From assembly GCA_964036195.1 (NCBI GenBank), contig OZ038456.1:7998001-8062000 (forward strand): DNA of 64,000 bases, given 5' to 3'. Within the stretch, counting starts at the first letter, position 1, and each line of letters opens with the position of its first letter. Positions 37,001 through 49,000 of the stretch are shown here, piece by piece. Both the position numbers and the translations under genes were made by a program. Below the pieces are notes generated by a model that saw only the letters and a program-made list of their open reading frames with translations, had not been told where the DNA came from and made no database searches. Source of the DNA: Sphaerolaimus hirsutus (taxonomy: Eukaryota; Nematoda; Chromadorea; Monhysterida; Sphaerolaimidae).

Positions 37001-40000
37001 AAAAGACCATGTAAAGTGTCAAACATCATGTAAAATGCCCCATAGAGTGTCATGTGCACCCAAATATGTTTTTGTATCCAAATCTAATGTCAAAAAGTAA
37101 CATTTGGATATGATAGAATATGATTTGGATACACATTAAAAATTACAGGGTTTTTTACATGACATTTGACACTTTACCGGGTCTTTTACATGACACATAA
37201 CATTTTACAGGATCTTTTACACTTTACAGGGTCTTATGCAGGGTCTGGGATGGCACCTGGGGCCAGTCTTGCACGTCAACAAGTATGTACTTTACTCTTC
37301 ATCTTGACTAGACTCTTGACTTCGCTCTTGACTTCAACTTGACTTTTGTCCTTGTCACTTGCAAGACCGGCACCATTTGTGTATTCAAATCTTGTGTTTT
37401 CATATGCAATTAATATGTTTATGAATCCAAATCTTCCGTTGAACAAAATCTACTTTTAAACATAAGATTTGGATACACAATTAACACTCTGGGACTGCCC
37501 CTGGTGCCGGTTTCGCAAGTGACATAGTCAAGAGTCACGTGAAAAGTCAAGAGCAAAGTCAACATTCAAGTCAAGGTGAACAGTAAAGTACTAGTCAACT
37601 TGCGGGACTAGCCCCTGTTCTAACATAAATAACACAGTCATTGTGTAGTGTGAATGCGTGTTCTGCATTGCCTGGGTAACAAACCGCAGCTTTTGTCATT
37701 TACTTTCTGTTTACACTTAATTTTGGGGGGTTTCGAGGAAATACGGTAATCCTTCCAGAACATCTTAAAAATATGAATATAAATATCAAAATATTTTCTT
37801 CTTATTTATGGTGTCATTTATGCATTTTTGCTGTGTCACCACGATTCTTGCTATGCTTTTGGAAGCATGTGGAAAAAAGTCAAAAATGAACTTCGCATCC
37901 AGACTGCTTCCGTACATTCCATACATTTCACTATTATTAGCCCATTAAGATTTGCAGTGTAACAGTTTCTACTTTGCACAAAACTACCTTATCATAATGT
38001 ACCCGTTGAGATGACAAGTTTAGAGTGTGTGAGCTTGAATGTTGCCAGTGCCAGAACCAAAAGTACAAATCTTTGCAGAATTAAGATAACCATATTTCTC
38101 TGGTTAATGGATTCTTTCTTAAATGAGTACCTAGGGGCAGTCCCAAACCCTGTAAGGGAAAAGTAGAGTGTCAAATGTAAAGTCAAATGCAAACTCAAAT
38201 GCAAACTCAAGTGTCAAATGTAAAGTGTCAAATGTAAAGTAAAGTGTCAATTGTGTATCCAAATCTTTTTTGGTATCCAAATCTTATTTTTCGAAAAATC
38301 AGTTTTGGACACACAATTGACACTTTACTTTACATTTGACAGTTGACTTTGCATTTGACTTTACATTTGACACTTTACTTTACATTTGACTTTGCATTTG
38401 ACTTTACATTTGACACTTTACCTTACACGTTACAGGGCTTCGGATTGCCAACTAGTCCATCAACAGTTATTTTCAATAGAATATTGACTTTGGAATAAAT
38501 CAATTGTCCAAACTTCCATGCTATACCCGGCGGACATCACACTTAGTATGAAAACCTACCATAACCCATCTGAATATTGAACCAAAAATTATTCAGTTTT
38601 TCATCATAAAATTTTGTTTCTACTGTGGAATAATTAATAACAAAATTTATTAAAAACAATTTATTCATTAAATTATGGTAGGATTCTGCGCATACTTTGA
38701 GGTCCGCCGAGTATACACATCAGTAAACAGTTAGGTTATGAAAAATAACGTTTTATGTGCCATTCGTAACCATAGCGTGTTGTCATGGTGTGACAATGAA
38801 ACTTGTCATGAATGTGACATGTGCTCACACACGTTTAGGTACCTGTTTACCCATTTTAAATTGAATGATTTGTATTAGGGTCACATCAATGCCACTGCAG
38901 CTTTGAATATGGCTATTAGACTTTGGTTATAAATAGTTCAAACAGGATTCAGGATTAACTGTGCTGGATCGGGATTGTGTTGTTGTTTTTTTCTGTTGTT
39001 TTTTTTGGAATGGGATTGGGGTCTTGATAAAATATGAGTGTGTGCCATCCCACATCTAAACCCATCCCACATCTAAACCCACCCCACATCTAAACCCATC
39101 CCACATCTAAACCCATCCCACATCCTGGCCCAGAAATTGGATGCCTGTCATATTTGATGTGTATTCTTTGCATTTTTGGTGGATAATGGATGCAAAAAAT
39201 GTTGATGATGAAAAAGTGGTACATTAAGAGCAGAGCCACTTTCGATGACTCGGTGATTTCGCAGATCAAAGTTGTACTCAATAACACTGACTGCACTCAA
39301 TAGTTGTCAACTGTCATGTAAGTTGAGCCAAAAAAGGTAAAATGAGGCGGAAAAACAGAAAATTGAGGCGGAAAACGAAAAAAAAGTGAAAAAACTGGAA
39401 ATTGAACCGGAAAATGGAAAAAGGTGGAAAACGGAAAATGAGCCGGAAAAACGGAAATGGAAAAAAGTGGCCGGAAAACAGGAAAAACAATTTGCCTGCG
39501 GAAAACGGCAACGGAAAATGGAAATTTGACACCCTAGTGCGCGCAGAAATTCCTGTGTGTATTGGCACTGATGCAAGTGCCACTGTTACTCCGCGGACTC
39601 GTGCTAACCTACATCAAAAAACTGTACGCTAATTTTGCCCGGCGGCGCGCGTCCTTTTCCCTATACAAATTTGTGATTTTTACGAACTTTTGGAGGCCCA
39701 TCACGCGCTTGAAAATTTACGGCCCGCGCGGGCATTTACACGAAAGTGGGCGGAGTCTATCTAGAGTGGCGATGCGCATCAAAATATGTGCGCGCACTGT
39801 ACATGATGTACATCATTCCGGAGGGGGGGGTTTCGTGGGGGGGTATTATTTCCCCAGCCCATTTTGAGGGGGGTTAATTCGAGGGGGGGTTAATTCAAGG
39901 GGGGGGGATAATTCGAGGTAATACGGTATGTTATTTAGACGTTATTGGAAGTTCACATAATGTCGGCGATCCGTTGGCATACATGTATACGTATCCAAAT

Positions 40001-43000
40001 ATAGATGTTTCAAAACAAAATAAAAATTGCGAAAATGGCGGTCGGCAGACGCGCCGCACATTCTGCTACCGGAAAACGTTCAGAGAAAATTGGAACTGAC
40101 ACTATTATTCAGTTTTCCGGTGGACAACGGTGGTATGATTTACCTGAAGTGAGTTTTTCGCCATTTTTCATCGTTATTTAGCCCAATTTGCGTTTTGGCA
40201 TCGTGCCAACATTCCTTGTGATTTATCCAATTTGCTTTTTTAGGTGGACGGTGGCAAATCTGATGAAAATACGCGGGATGGATCTGCCGACAGTTTTCTC
40301 GCTGAGGCTAGCGCTTTGTTGCAGAAGGAAATGCAGTGTGTGTTGCTTTATTTGACCGTTTGTAGTAGTTTTTTGCGGCTCATTTCCGCAGTATGGTAGA
40401 TTATACTGGATGTTATATGCTACACGGCTTACGATTACATGGCACGTCGGAAATAGAAACTTGATATTAAAAAACGTCGCAAAACAAATGAAAACAAACA
40501 CCAATGACAATTTATGTGAAATTGTGTGCAAAAAATGCTGAAAATTTCGGCTGCAATTTAAAGAAACCCGGCTTTTATGCATGCGTTAAAAAACGATTTC
40601 GAGTCTTTTGTTTAAAAAAACCCGACTTCGATGCTTGCATTTGTTTGAAAAAAACGCGCTCTTTTTTTCAAAAAACCCCTTAAAAACCACCATCCAAACC
40701 CCAACACCCACCCACCCCACAGCCTACCTCTCCAGTACGCCCAGCTCAAACTGGCTAGCCACAGCCGCCAGCGAAGGGACCCGACCCGATCGACAAGCTG
40801 CCGCAATGGTACAGGTGCAAGAGCGACCCGTGCATGTCGGACTGGCCATGCTCAGAAGGATGGTCGATTCTATGGGCGGCGGGGCTAAGACTAATAGGAG
40901 GGACGCTTTTACCAGCCTTGGTGGGTTATTGGGTTGGAAATGGGATCGGATTGGGATATTTTGGGTTGGGTTTAGGTATACCCGGCGGTTATCACACTTA
41001 GTATGGAAACCTACTATAACCCATCTGAATAATGAACCAAAATTGTTATCAGGTTTTATCATAATATTTCGTTTTTACTATGGAATAATTACGAAATTTG
41101 TCAGAAGATTTAATTCATCAAATTATGGCACGGTTCTGCACATACTTTTCGGTTCGGGGTGGGAAAAAGATCCAAAGTCTTTCTACAAAGAGTAAATGTG
41201 TGCCAAAAGTAAAGTGAAGTCCGGAATGATATAAAAGTTTCATATAATGCATTGTCATGTATAGGGTTGGCACTTGATTTTTTTAAACTGATTTTTTTTT
41301 AAATCTGATTTAAAAAAAATATTACAGGGTGGAAACTGATTTTAATTTAAAAAATCAAAATGAAAAATTTCTGGTAGACTTGCACTAGGTATTTTGCAAT
41401 TTTTTTTGCGCGCAAGAGTGCAATTTCCAATACACACAAGGACGTACGCAGGGGGGGGGGGGCGGGGGGGGGGCGGCCGCCCCCCCCCCGTTCCCGGGCC
41501 GGACATAAAAATTTGCCAGTTATGGCACTTTTCTAAAGCAATTTTGAAGGCACTTTCAAAAAATTTTGCGCGCAAGCGCGCAAATCACCATCCCATTGTT
41601 AAATTGGATTTTCAGGAGCCTGAAAAGCATTAAAAGTGTCCAACATGTGTCTTAGTCCTATATATAGGTCTAAATCGGTACCAATAGAGTATACGTTGGC
41701 GCCAGCGCCAACGCCAATACTGCCATGGCGCTGGCGCCTACAAATGGCGCCAGTTCGATGGCTCCATTCCTCTCCTATAGGGCCAAATTTTAGGGGGGGG
41801 GGCGCCGCCCCCCCCCCGTTTGCCGGGCTCCGTAAACAATCCGCCCCCCCGCTCAAAAATCCTGCGTACGTCCCTGAATACACATCACCATTGGTGGTGT
41901 TTTCATGGGTTTTGGGGCATTTCTAGTGTAAAAGATTGCATTTATTCATGATACAGTGTAATAATAAGCCATGATATGCTAGTGTAGTATATAATATCCA
42001 GCCGTTATACTCCCACATACTTCTACAGTGTTTAGCATCACTGGCAATGTATTAGCCTTCTCTTACAACCTTATTTAAGCACTATTCCATGCTGAACTTT
42101 ACTTGAAGTCACGAAACATTTGACAAAAGGCAATATACGTAATAAGTCGACATAAAATGGATATTTTTGAAAGAAATCACTGCTTATAATGCTATCCCTT
42201 GACTCCACAGTCAAAATATGACCACAATAGACATAAGAATACATTGTCTTACACTTAACATACACATATTTTTTCTCTATACCCCCATTTTGGGCGATTT
42301 TAGTAAAAAATCTGATTTTAATAAAAAAAAATCAATTAAAAAAAATTGATTTAAAAAAAATCAAGGCGTTTAAAAAAATTGATTTTTTTCCAACCATAGT
42401 CATGTATACCCAATATCTGTGCAAACATAGGATCGCATTTTAAATAGCGATTTGCAGAAAAAAAGAATTTTGATAAATTTTTTATACTATTTCCATAACA
42501 CGGCTGACAGTGATTATTATTTTCAGACACCCTGAAGGATATTTTCTTGACGTATCTATTGCCGCCAGATAGAAAGTTGATCAAATTTACCGAGGTGCGT
42601 TTTCCAATTTTCGAAACTAATTAAAAACAAAAATATTCAACTAATTTATTGCATCAAACATGTTTTCAGAGACCAATGGAATCCTTGGAAAAGCTCAAAC
42701 GAAAGGAAAGAAATACCAAATTAATTTTGTGGTATTTTGAGTATCAGTTAAAGAATGTTTATCGTGATTTTGTTGCCGCTTTGGAGGTAAAGATTTGTAA
42801 TTTCCCGATTCCCGATTTGCCCTCTTAATTTTAACCACTGATTTTTTTACTGTCAAATCACGGTTTTTAAGATCTGCTTGATTTTTTCTCCAAAAAAGAA
42901 TACCTGAAAATTTTTGATGCCCGCAAATTTTTTTCCAAGGTTTCTGAATAAAAAAACAACGTTTAATAACATCGAAACAGAAACAAATCGTTGTTTTTTT

Positions 43001-46000
43001 ATTAAAAAACGGGGTCGTAAAAAACGTTTTTTCGTCCTAATATTTCTACACTCAATATTTCCAAAAAAAATCCAGAAACTTTCACACGACACAATCGAAG
43101 CGAATCGTCTGAAATGCGTCCGTGCAATGTGCGATTTGCTCACTGAAAATCCCGGTGCCACTCCCAGATACTGTAAAATGCCTTGTAAATGTCAAATCTC
43201 ATGCGAAGTGTCTGAAGTCATGTAAAATGTCATGCTAGGGTTGGGGAAAAACGTTTTTTTTAACTCGATGTTTTAAAAAAAACGTTTTTTTAAACGTTTT
43301 TTAAAATAAAAAACGTTTTTTAAAGCTCCCAGATATGACCTAGTGTCAACATATATATGTAGGTATATCAGTCAGTGGCAATACTCTGTGATGTTAAATA
43401 TGACCATATAATGGCTGTGGAGCCATGTGATAGCATTATAAGTGGTGATTTGTGTCAAAAATATCCATTTTTTGTCGACATGTCCGTATATCGCCATATA
43501 GTCAAATGTTCGGTGACTTCAGGTCAAGTTTGAAACAGAATAGTGATCAAATAAGGTTATTAAAGGAGGTTGTTACATTGGGAGTGAAGTTACACACTGT
43601 GGAGGTACATGGAAGCACATTACCTGAATATTATATAATACAGCAACATATGACGGCTTATTAACCCACGGTAGCACCTAGAAATGGATGCTTTGATACT
43701 AAAAATGCCACAAAACCAATGAAAACTACCACCAATGTCAATTTGTGTGTGAAATTGCGCGAAAATTTTGCAAAATACCTAAATAAAAAACGTTTTAAAA
43801 AACATCGGCCAACCTTATGTCATGCAGTGTCAAAAGTCATGTAAAATTTATGTAAATCATTAGTATGACAAGAAAATTTCACATTTTTCGGGGGAGATTT
43901 TACATGACTTCCAACACGTTGCGTTACACTTTACAGGGCATTTTACAGTTTCTGGTAGTTCCCCCAGAACAGGAAGGGCCCCTTTTAAATGCGATCGTAA
44001 ACAAATTGGGCGATTCCAGTACGAAATTGGCTAGCCAAGTGTGCAATGCGATGACGAGAGTTTTGCAAAAACATCCAAATATGCGACCGGTGTTTGTGAA
44101 TAAATTGGAAGAGTTGATTTATCGGTACGTTAAAGTGACATTGCACTTTGTGAAGTGCCACGTGAAGTGACAAATTTCGACAAGTTTGGGAAATCGGGCA
44201 CCATAAAGTATCAAATTGCCTGCAAATTTGTACAATGTAAAATGTCAAGTTCATTGATAAAATAGTTTCATTTTTTATTCTAATTGACATTTCACCTGGC
44301 AATTGTCACTTAACTTTACATGCTGTGGGACTGCCCTTAAGGTAATCGAAGACTTTCACTTTGTTTACAGTTTGCCAAGTTGTTTTTGAAATTTCTTCTG
44401 AAATTTGTCACTTGATAGGACCGAAACTTCGTAAGACGTCAGTAAAAGCTATATAAACGTGTTTCACAAACGTTGCAGGTCAAACGTTCCGCGCAGTGCT
44501 CAATTTTACGCGTGTCATTTTCTATCGCAAATCATGTTGAAAGTGGGTGAGGCTGATTTGGCGCTTAAAATGCTGGCCATTTATTTGGACTTGTTTCGGT
44601 ACGTCTGTTGATAGCGAAGCACATTGAAAAATGGGTGATTTTGAGAAAATGTAACAAAAGTATTAATATGATGACTAAAATATGATTAAAGCTCCTTAGG
44701 AAGATTTAGAAAGTATACAAATAACCATTCATTTTTATATTTTCCTGGTATTTTCAATTATCTCTCTAAAAATAAGATCTCTGGAAAAACCTGGAAAATA
44801 TAAATAGAAAAAATCTTATTTTTTATATTTTATGATATTTAACAAAATACCGGTATATAAATCTTCGAGAAAAAATTCAATGTTACTCGCGAAATAAAGA
44901 AGCAAATGCCACACTAAAATCAACCTTGACATTCAGGGTGCTAATTCAACGAAACGAGACTGAATCGAAACTTGTTGGGATTTTGCTCGCCGGTGCAGCA
45001 AGGGCGTACCCCTATGCCAAAAGTATGTTCAACATAATAATATTACCGTATTGCTGTGAAGCCCCCCCCACCTTGAATAAGTCCCCTGTATGGGGGTCGG
45101 TTGGGGGGTACCTCCCTTTCCCAAAAGCTCTAGCTACCGGATTTCCTCGAAATACCCTCCAGGGTAGTATTCTTTCAGAGTGAGAATTTTGAGGGGGGGG
45201 GGGGGGTAAATGCAACAATAAGCACCATGTATAAGAGTCTACCGTATTTACTCGAAATACCCCCCCCCTCGAAATACCCCCCTCAAAATGGACACTGAAT
45301 TTGTGGACCGGGAAATGCATAACAGACGTTAAAAACACTTACTGTGTTACGTTAGAACATCGTTTATATACTCCGGTTACTTTACACCTTGCACGCGTGG
45401 TTCCCGCTGGAAGTGTGCCAACGATGGTTAACGCGTGCGAGTTTCATAAAAAGATGACAAAAATAATTGTTGTTATACTGTTATTCATTAATATATTCAC
45501 ATCGATGAATTTTTTCCATCTTTTTACGGAAATCGCATGATTTGATAATCATTGGCACGCTTCCAACACGAGACATAAATCAGTGCGAGGGCAGAGTATC
45601 ATGTACGCCGAGTATACCATCTTATATAAGGCTGTAAAAATTATAAATGGTGGTTATTGTTGCATTTTTCACGTTTTTCTCTCAAAATTTTCACTCTGAA
45701 AAAATAAACCCCTGGGGGTAATTCGAGGAAATACGGTATATACTTATAAATATAAGTATGTAGATGGTATCAACCATGTTATAACGTAACAAAGTGATTG
45801 TTTTTAACGTCTATGTGAACGTTTTCACTCAAACCGTTTTCTACTTCTCCACTCGCATCATTAACCCCTTTACCCCTCCCAGACCACCCCTCTGCGAGCG
45901 ACAATCTAGAAAAACAACTCGATTCCCTGTACAAAGTGGCCGCCACCTGTGAAAGTTTGTCAACTGCGGTGCACACTTTGCAACTTTTGTACAGGATGCA

Positions 46001-49000
46001 AGTGGATTCGCCCAGCGACCGGTTTTATATGACTGTTTATAGGTTGGGGGGGGGATTAATTGAATTTTTGTGATTGAATCGAGAAAAAACTCGTGCTAGT
46101 TATGTTGCCGGAATCGTGGTTTTTGGACCTTTTAAAATTGAAGGGATATATGGAAGGGAAGGGAATTACTGCAAGATGTTTTCTGGGAAAAGCTCGATAT
46201 TTATAAAAAATGTAAATACCTATACTCGGCGTACATGATACTCTGCCGTCGCACTGATTTATGTCTCGTGTTGGAAGCGTGCCCATGATTGTTAAGTCAT
46301 GCGATTTCCGTAAAAAGATGGAAAAAATTAATCGATGTGAATATGTTAATGAATAACATTATAACAACAATCAATTTTGTCATCTTTTTATGAAACTCGC
46401 ACACGCTAACCATCGTTGGCACACTTCCAGCGGGAACCACGCGTGCAGGGTGTAAAGTAACCGGAGTATACCTAGCTTGATAAAATTTTGATCAACCCTC
46501 GCGGCGTGGGTCACATATACAGTCACAGAAGTCTCGAATCCAAGTAAACCGGGTGACAGTCACCTTGTCAAGTAAAGTGTCAAATATCATACAAGTTTGT
46601 CAATTGTCATGAAAAATGTTAAAAGTTCATAAGTAAAACCTTTTCTTATATCTATTAACCGTTTACATGACAAGTGACACTTTGCTTTGCACTTTACAGG
46701 CGACGGTACTGTTCCAGTGCACCCCGAAAATTTTGCTCACCCTTTTCACCCCAAAATTTGTCCGTTTTTATCCGCAGGACATTATCAGACGACCGGCTCG
46801 AATCTAGCAGCAAAACTGCCGCATTTTTGTCGATTTTATCCAAATGCGTAAAATCAGACCCGGTGGACAGTCGCGTGCAAAGTTTCATCAAACGATCTTT
46901 GGTTTGCGCCGCCAGGTGCCACTTCCGCAAGTGGGAAAGTGACGGGAAAAGTGCTCAGTGGTAAGTAAGGTTGATAAGTTAGCTGTCGGTAAAGTAAAGT
47001 AAGTTTAGGGCGGTATTTAAACACCTTCCCGATCAAGTCCGGCCCCGATCATTTTTTATTTTACTTATGACGTCCTATCTCCAGTTCTAGGACGCGCCAG
47101 AAGCTGAAACGTGGGGTAGCTATTGGCGCAACCCCCCTCTACTTCGCTTGAATTGGAGGGGTCGCGGCGACTCCCTACAGGGTGGGTCACCCTAAGTGCA
47201 CAAAATTTTCGTGACTTTTTTAGTGTCCCACACAGCTCTGGCCCCCACTGATTTCTTGCACTGCGGGTGCCGTACCTCCAGCTGTGGGAGGGATATAGAT
47301 CTAAAATTTTGGGGATGTGTCGCCAACACCCCTCCCCTACTTTACACTGGCCAGGCGGTTTTTGGCAACTCACCACAGTGTGGGGTGCAGCAATCAAAAT
47401 TTATCAAAACATTACTGTCCCACACAGGTCCAGCACCCAATTGAATTTTAAAAAATAAGCACTTTTATGAATTGAAAAAATGACATCATTGCAGGAACAA
47501 AACTAAGTAAAATTACAATTTTAAATTTACCCCAAGCAAATTTTTTTATGAAGGCTTTTTGTAGCTAAGGTTTTTTACACAACCTAAAACCCTTAACCCT
47601 CCTGTATAAAATATTGTAAACCAACAGTTCATGTGTCTAATAAAAAAGTTGTAAAAAGTGATTTTTTGTCAGCCACTTTAGGGGATTGGTTCATGTGGTG
47701 GGCAGTTTTCGGTGTGATAAGATATTTATAGAGGATATTTAATGCTTATTTGACATTATCAATCACTTTAGTGTTAAAACAACACAAAAGTGTTTATTTT
47801 TTAAAATTTGATTGGCTGCTGGACCTGTGTGGGACAGTAATGATTTGATAAATTTTGAATGCTGCCCCCACACTGTGGTGAGTTGCCAAAAACCGCCTGG
47901 CCAGTTTATAGTAGGGGATGGGCGTTGGCGACACATCCCCAAAATTGTAGATTTTTACCCCTCCCACAGCTGGAGGTACGGCACCCGCAGTGCAAAAAAT
48001 CAGTGGGGGCCGGACCAGTGTGGGACACTAAAAAGCCACGAAAGTTTTTGCACTATGGGTGACCCACCCTGTAGGTGGTCGCCGCGACCCCTCCAATTCA
48101 TGCGAAGTAGAGGGGGGTTGCGCCAATATCTACCCCAAGTTTCAGCTTCTGGCGCGTCCTAGAACTGGAGATAGGACGTCAGAAGTAAAATAAAAAATGG
48201 GGGGCCGGACTTGATCGGGAAGGTGTTTATATCGTGTCGAATATCGACTATTTTTCTTATCGAGTAATCGACTATTTTCAAATCGAAAAATATCGAATAT
48301 CAGCCCTAAAATCAAGTGACACAAACATTATCACGTGGCTCACCACTTAGCACTTCTTTCTCCACTTTTCCACTTTTGGAATGGCCTCCAGATGCCAAAG
48401 CGGCATGGCTGCGGGACTGATAAAAGTCGTCCACGAATGGGTACTCGATAGGCCGCATTTGTTGAATTTCACTCAACACAAGGTCGGTTTTGGGCGAATT
48501 TTAAACCACTGAAAAAAAGTCTTCGGTCTACAGAAGTCATACTGTTCCAGTTGCGGTTGGGACGATAAATCATTTCGAATATCAATAACTTTCATTTGAA
48601 TATCCATATCGAAAAATTTTAAAGATATCGGATGTCGACCATTTTTCCTATTGATTATTGAATATCGATATAGAGGTCCATATCGATATCGAATTTCCTT
48701 TTTCAGAAGAAAATATTGTATATCGATATCACAAAGTCGTATCATCCAAACCGTAGTTCCAGCCCTACGTTTTTGCCGTACCTTTATGTATTTTCGCAGC
48801 ATTTCAACGAAGACATCCCTCAGAGCAAAAATGGATCCATATCAAACGATATCAAACCTTCCAATAGTGAACTCAGCAAATCTTACAATTCTGATAGTGA
48901 TCAAGATGAAAAGTATGTAGATGCACCTGATGAAGAGATTGACGAAAAATCTGATGTAAAAAATGTTGAAAAAAGTGACAAGAAAAGTGCGGAAAAAAGT

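Larger units (their letters stand above)
46916..48391 (+). mobile_element. CEBPZ intron 11: second introner-like family plus foldback insertion
   Basis: Intron begins GTGCCACTTCCGCAAGTGG and ends CCACTTTTGGAATGGCCTC then CAG. These ends resemble family-2 copies at 37,258, 37,499 and 58,045. A 1.2-kb foldback element (about 47,018-48,231) fills most of the intron. Confidence 0.6.

Noticed and set aside
39307-39583. Phe/Ser-rich minus-strand frames
   Set aside because: Translation of a purine-rich simple repeat.
40608-41195. Long 195-codon plus-strand frame
   Set aside because: Only 40,736-40,920 is CEBPZ exon 3; the rest reads through intron and a repeat by chance.
46778-46915. Minus-strand frame opposite CEBPZ exon 11
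   Set aside because: Shadow of the real exon; the plus frame matches CEBPZ and splice phases.
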